Shown piece after piece: positions 61,139 to 64,000 of a stretch of DNA of 64,000 nt. Position 1 is the first letter of the stretch. The number at the start of each line of letters is the position of its first letter. Source of the stretch: Actinoplanes xinjiangensis (GTDB lineage: Bacteria > Actinomycetota > Actinomycetes > Mycobacteriales > Micromonosporaceae); NCBI RefSeq assembly GCF_003148685.1, contig NZ_QGGR01000011.1:1-64000 (forward strand), given 5' to 3'. The position numbers and the translations under genes were made by a program. A model generated the notes under the pieces. It searched no databases. It saw only the letters and a program-made list of their open reading frames with translations, and was not told where the DNA came from.

Positions 61139-61266
61139 GGGTCGCTAGCTCAATTGGCTAGAGCATTCGGCTGGTAGCACGTCCGCCCTCCGCCTCGTGC
61201 GGGTATGGGAGTGCTTCCTTCTCCTGATGGATCGAAGGGTTCGGGGTTCGAGTCCCCGGCGGCCCA
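61139..61266 (+). tRNA. tRNA-like gene interrupted in the anticodon loop (possible Thr-GGT)
   Basis: Acceptor GGGTCGC (61139-61145) pairs with GCGGCCC (61259-61265) with discriminator A. The D arm (61148-61164, GCTC...GAGC with GG at 18-19) and T arm (CGGGG-TTCGAGT-CCCCG, 61242-61258) are normal. The anticodon stem TTCGG/TCGAA encloses 61 bases instead of 7. Removing 54 nt at 61177-61230 would give a 74-nt tRNA with loop CTGGTAA, anticodon GGT (Thr), with the junction at position 37/38. The insert can fold (GCACG/CGTGC). CAAGAT (61126-61131) lies 7 bases before the 5' end. It is either an interrupted pseudo-tRNA or an unusual intron; the anticodon is inferred. Confidence 0.55.
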
Positions 61267-61308
61267 CTTCGAAAGCGGAACCACCGCCGGCGGGGGAGGG
61301 GCGACAAC

Positions 61309-63447
61309 ATGCACGAGAAGACGATCATCCACAAGACGCTCCGCGTGCCGGCCGGTACCGGGGCGGCCGGGGACGGTACGGCGGTGGCGCGGCAGCTCGA
61401 CGCCGCTCTGCTCGACGTCGGGTTCGCGGCGTCCCGGGCGCTGCTCGACCACGTCGGCGGGCTCGCTCCGGCGCCGGCCATGGAACTCGCCGCGACCGTC
61501 GTGTCGGCGGTCCGGGAACTGGTCGGCGACCACGTCGCGCACAACACCTACTTCATCGGCTTCCCGGACGGGGTGCCGGACACCCTCGAATTCTGGACCG
61601 AGCGGCTGCAGGCCGCGGTGCTCGCCGGCGGCGGCGACGTCACGGTTCTCCCGGGGTGGCTCAACCTGCTGGACCTTCCGGGGTACGGCTCCTACCAGCA
61701 CTCGTACGCCGAGATGCTGGCCGTCCACGACGAGCTGATCGCCTCGGTGGGCGACCGGCTGACCGTCCTGCACCTCGGCGACACCGCCGAGCGGGAGGCC
61801 CAGCGGCTGTACCTGGCGCTGGCCGGCAGTGTCACACCCCTCGGCGAGGCGGACCTCGCGATCCTCAGCGAACTGGCCGTGACCTGTGCCGACGGGCCGC
61901 AGCCGGAGGTGATCCCGGTGCGGGAGAACCGTGCCGTGCTCAACGGCATCCGGCTGGTCCTCGGCCGGCCGCTGGTCGCCGTCGACACCACCACCGACGT
62001 GCTGCGCCTGGCCTGCCAGGTGTCCGGCGGTGACGTGTCGCTGGCGGAGCCGACCCGGTTCCGTGCGTTCCGCCGCCCGGAGCGGCGGATCCTGCTGGCC
62101 GCCCTGGACACGGTGATCGGCGCGAGCCCGGCCAAGCTCGCCGACGTCGCCCGCTACGCGGAGCGGTGGAAGCGGCTCGGCGAACGGCTCCACCCGCACG
62201 AGTACGGCCAGTGGCCGCAGGCCCAGGCGGTGTTCGCGGTCGCGCGCGGCGAACGGCGGGTGCCGACGCTCGCCGGCCGGGCGGAGACCGCCATCCGCGA
62301 CGGCCGGGTCGGCCGGGCCGCGACGGTGCTGTCGGCCGCTCCGGGTCTGCTGCTGCGCTCGGCCGACCGGCTGCTGCGCATCGCGCCGGAGTCCGAGCGT
62401 GCCGCGGTGATCGACACGGTGACCGGTGCTCTCGGATCGGCGTCGGGGCGGGTGCTGCTGTCGCTGCGCGAGCACGTCGGCAACCGGCGGACCCCCGACA
62501 CCGCCCGGATGTACGTGAACCGGTTCCGCCGTTCCTGGGTCGGCCCGGACACCCGTGCCCCTCTGCCGGCGGAGCTGGTGGAGGAGCTGTCGGCGCTGCT
62601 CGACGACGAGATCAGCGCCCGGCTGCCGGAGTGGGAGCATCCGCTGCTGGTCGACCCGGACGTGCTGGACGTGGCCCTGCCGCTGTCCGGCAAGGCGTCC
62701 GAGAGCGGCTTCGCGGTGCTGCCACGAGGCTCGCGGGCGCCGGTCTCCGGTGAGCTGCTGCGGTTCTTCATGTACTGGCGGCAGACCGCCCGGCACACCG
62801 ACTACGACCTGTCGATGCTGCTGCTCGACGAGGGCTTCCACAGCGCCGGCCAGGTGTCGTGGACGAATCTGCGGGGCAGCGGCATGGTGCACTCCGGTGA
62901 CATCACCTCCGCCGAGAACGGTGCGACCGAGTTCATCGACGTGCCGCTGACGATCGAGGCGCCGTACGTGGTGCCGCAGGTCAACATCTACTCCGGTGAG
63001 TCGTTCGAGGAGGTGGCCGAGTCGATGTTCGGCTACCAGACACGCACGAAGGAGCAGAAGGGTGCCCCGTTCGAGCCACGGGCGGTGCGGGCGCGGTCGC
63101 AGATGCGCGGCCGGGGCCGGGTCGCTCTGCCGGTGGTGTTCGTCAAGGGCGAGACCGGTTGGCAGGCGTTGTGGCTGCACCTGTACCTGCACGGCCACCC
63201 GGCTTTCAACCGGGTGGAGGACAACACGTTCACCACGGCGCACCGGGTGCGTGCCCTGGTGGAGCGGCAGTACCTGACCGTGTCCTACCTGGTCGACCGG
63301 TGGCGGGCACGGACCGGCGTGACGGTGTGGGACGGAGCGCTGCCGGACGAGCCGGTCACGTTCGTCGGCGTCGAGGCGCCGGACGGTCTGCCGGAAGGGT
63401 CGGAGATCTACACGCTGGACCGGCTCAGCGAACTGATCCCCGGCTGA
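61309..63447 (+). CDS. TerD-like stress protein (SCO0854/MXAN_6230 type)
   Basis: A 712-residue cytoplasmic protein. The N-terminal half has the block VGDHVAHNTYFIGFPDGVPD and LPGYGSYQHSYAEMLAVHDE of the SCO0854/MXAN_6230 group. The middle is helical. The C-terminal part has a TerD-like calcium-binding fold pattern (YDLSMLLLDEGFHSAGQVSW and GSGMVHSGDITSAENGATEF). Ter proteins are linked to tellurite, phage and stress resistance. The zinc RING cysteines named in some relatives are not seen. The ATG at 61309 follows GGGGAGGGG by several bases. It begins 43 bases past the tRNA-like gene. Confidence 0.75.
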   Translation: MHEKTIIHKTLRVPAGTGAAGDGTAVARQLDAALLDVGFAASRALLDHVGGLAPAPAMELAATVVSAVRELVGDHVAHNTYFIGFPDGVPDTLEFWTERLQAAVLAGGGDVTVLPGWLNLLDLPGYGSYQHSYAEMLAVHDELIASVGDRLTVLHLGDTAEREAQRLYLALAGSVTPLGEADLAILSELAVTCADGPQPEVIPVRENRAVLNGIRLVLGRPLVAVDTTTDVLRLACQVSGGDVSLAEPTRFRAFRRPERRILLAALDTVIGASPAKLADVARYAERWKRLGERLHPHEYGQWPQAQAVFAVARGERRVPTLAGRAETAIRDGRVGRAATVLSAAPGLLLRSADRLLRIAPESERAAVIDTVTGALGSASGRVLLSLREHVGNRRTPDTARMYVNRFRRSWVGPDTRAPLPAELVEELSALLDDEISARLPEWEHPLLVDPDVLDVALPLSGKASESGFAVLPRGSRAPVSGELLRFFMYWRQTARHTDYDLSMLLLDEGFHSAGQVSWTNLRGSGMVHSGDITSAENGATEFIDVPLTIEAPYVVPQVNIYSGESFEEVAESMFGYQTRTKEQKGAPFEPRAVRARSQMRGRGRVALPVVFVKGETGWQALWLHLYLHGHPAFNRVEDNTFTTAHRVRALVERQYLTVSYLVDRWRARTGVTVWDGALPDEPVTFVGVEAPDGLPEGSEIYTLDRLSELIPG

Positions 63448-63553
63448 TCACCGACCACCGAGGTCATGCGGGCGCTTCCTTCTATTTCCGTTCAAATCGG
63501 GAACCTCCGCCATGCGGGGGATCTGGCATACAGTGCCCGCGCTTCCCTCGGCC

Positions 63554-63586
63554 CGTGGCCGGCGGCTCATCGAGCCGCCGGCCACG
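63554..63586. terminator. Strong hairpin between convergent TerD-like and RCC1 genes
   Basis: Arms CGTGGCCGGCGGCTC (63554-63568) and GAGCCGCCGGCCACG (63572-63586) give a perfect 15-bp stem with a 3-base loop. It stands 6 bases past the RCC1 stop and 107 past the TerD-like stop, a likely two-way terminator. Confidence 0.7.
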
Positions 63587-63592
63587 ACCTTC

Positions 63593-64000
63593 TCACGGCA
63601 CCGGGACCGCCCGCCGGACGGTGAGCGCCCGGCCCAGCTGCCCGACGGCGTTGTCACCCCAGCACCACAGACTCCGATCGGTACGGATCCCGCAGGTGTG
63701 CGATCCACCCGGTGCCACGGTGCGCCAGGACGCCCTACCCGACCGGACCGGCTCGTCCCGGTCGGTGGCCGTGCCGTCGCCGAGCTGGCCCGCGTTGTTG
63801 CCGCCCCAGCACCACAGGCTCGCGTCGGTACGGATGCCGCAGTCCACCGAGGAGCTGACGGCGATGTCCGCCCAGTCCCGGTCGGCGGTGATCGGCCGCG
63901 GCGCGGCGAAGAGCGGGGTGACGCCGCCGCCCCAGCACCACAGCCGGTGATCGGTGTCGACGGCGCAGGACCTGACGTATCCGGCGTCGAGCGAGACGAC
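63593..64000 (-). CDS. RCC1-repeat protein, 5' part beyond the window
   Basis: The minus-strand frame is open from the window edge to the stop at 63593 and shows 135 residues of the C-terminal end of a repeat protein. Three repeats are visible, each with a CxxxxDxxLWCWG core (SCAVDTDHRLWCWGG, DCGIRTDASLWCWGGN, TCGIRTDRSLWCWGD) followed by GQLG. This is the bacterial RCC1/BNR-type beta-propeller, usually secreted or membrane-linked in actinobacteria. The start and any signal peptide are not visible. The function is unknown. Confidence 0.85.
   Translation of the reverse strand, partial: VVSLDAGYVRSCAVDTDHRLWCWGGGVTPLFAAPRPITADRDWADIAVSSSVDCGIRTDASLWCWGGNNAGQLGDGTATDRDEPVRSGRASWRTVAPGGSHTCGIRTDRSLWCWGDNAVGQLGRALTVRRAVPVP

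Noticed and set aside
61150..63243. A 697-residue minus-strand frame opposite the TerD-like gene
   Set aside because: Shadow frame rich in Gly, Arg, His and Gln without motifs; the plus frame has a recognised family and sensible start.

Overview
The window is a high-GC actinobacterial chromosome segment. Coding genes have almost only G or C at third codon positions, GTG and TTG starts are common, and many genes appear to be read from leaderless transcripts. The gene families (EACC1-caspase, SCO6745-like, SCO0854-like TerD, Eis-like, SUKH, DUF1152, FrcBCA-like uptake with levanase) suggest a soil, filamentous Micromonosporaceae-type bacterium such as an Actinoplanes relative. That taxonomic guess is inference from content, not from a marker gene.

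Layout. 1-640 is the right end of an IS982-type insertion sequence. 648-9356 has small enzymes (flavin/PNPOx-like, DHFR-like, VOC, YCII, SnoaL-like) around a 1673-residue Ser/Thr kinase-ATPase-GAF-histidine kinase-receiver fusion (2957-7978). 9489-16178 holds a MerR regulator with a classic 19-bp-spacer promoter, GNAT acetyltransferases (one Eis-like) and a secreted M4 metalloprotease. 16338-23541 is a run of small orphan genes (SUKH and DUF6881 immunity-like proteins, a lipoprotein, small membrane proteins, a second MerR regulator).

23689-31276 is a levan/fructose locus: secreted GH32 enzyme with a ricin-type lectin tail, a LacI repressor, a three-gene ABC sugar importer and a PfkB-type sugar kinase, tied together by five copies of a GACAACGTTGTC-like operator. 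31250-37048 contains a truncated MerR paralog, an epoxide-hydrolase-like enzyme, a DUF4241 protein, a Rid-family protein divergent from a WYL regulator, and an LLM flavin oxidoreductase. 37310-43385 has a secreted lectin and, at 38370-40708, an EACC1 gene translationally coupled to a membrane-anchored caspase with a beta domain and three extracellular PASTA domains. This pair is the best candidate for a conflict or cell-death system in the window.

43587-55859 contains a minisatellite, an MFS transporter, an S9 peptidase, a kinase-like APH protein, an ABC exporter pair and several uncharacterised proteins, ending in a truncated DUF402 gene next to four 16-bp tandem repeats. 55860-60626 is an envelope-stress type module: a MacB-like exporter operon (peptidoglycan-binding adaptor, ATPase, FtsX permease) divergent from an OmpR-type response regulator and sensor kinase. 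61139-61266 is a tRNA-like gene whose anticodon loop is interrupted by about 54 nt. The window ends with a TerD-like stress protein and the 3' part of an RCC1-repeat protein.
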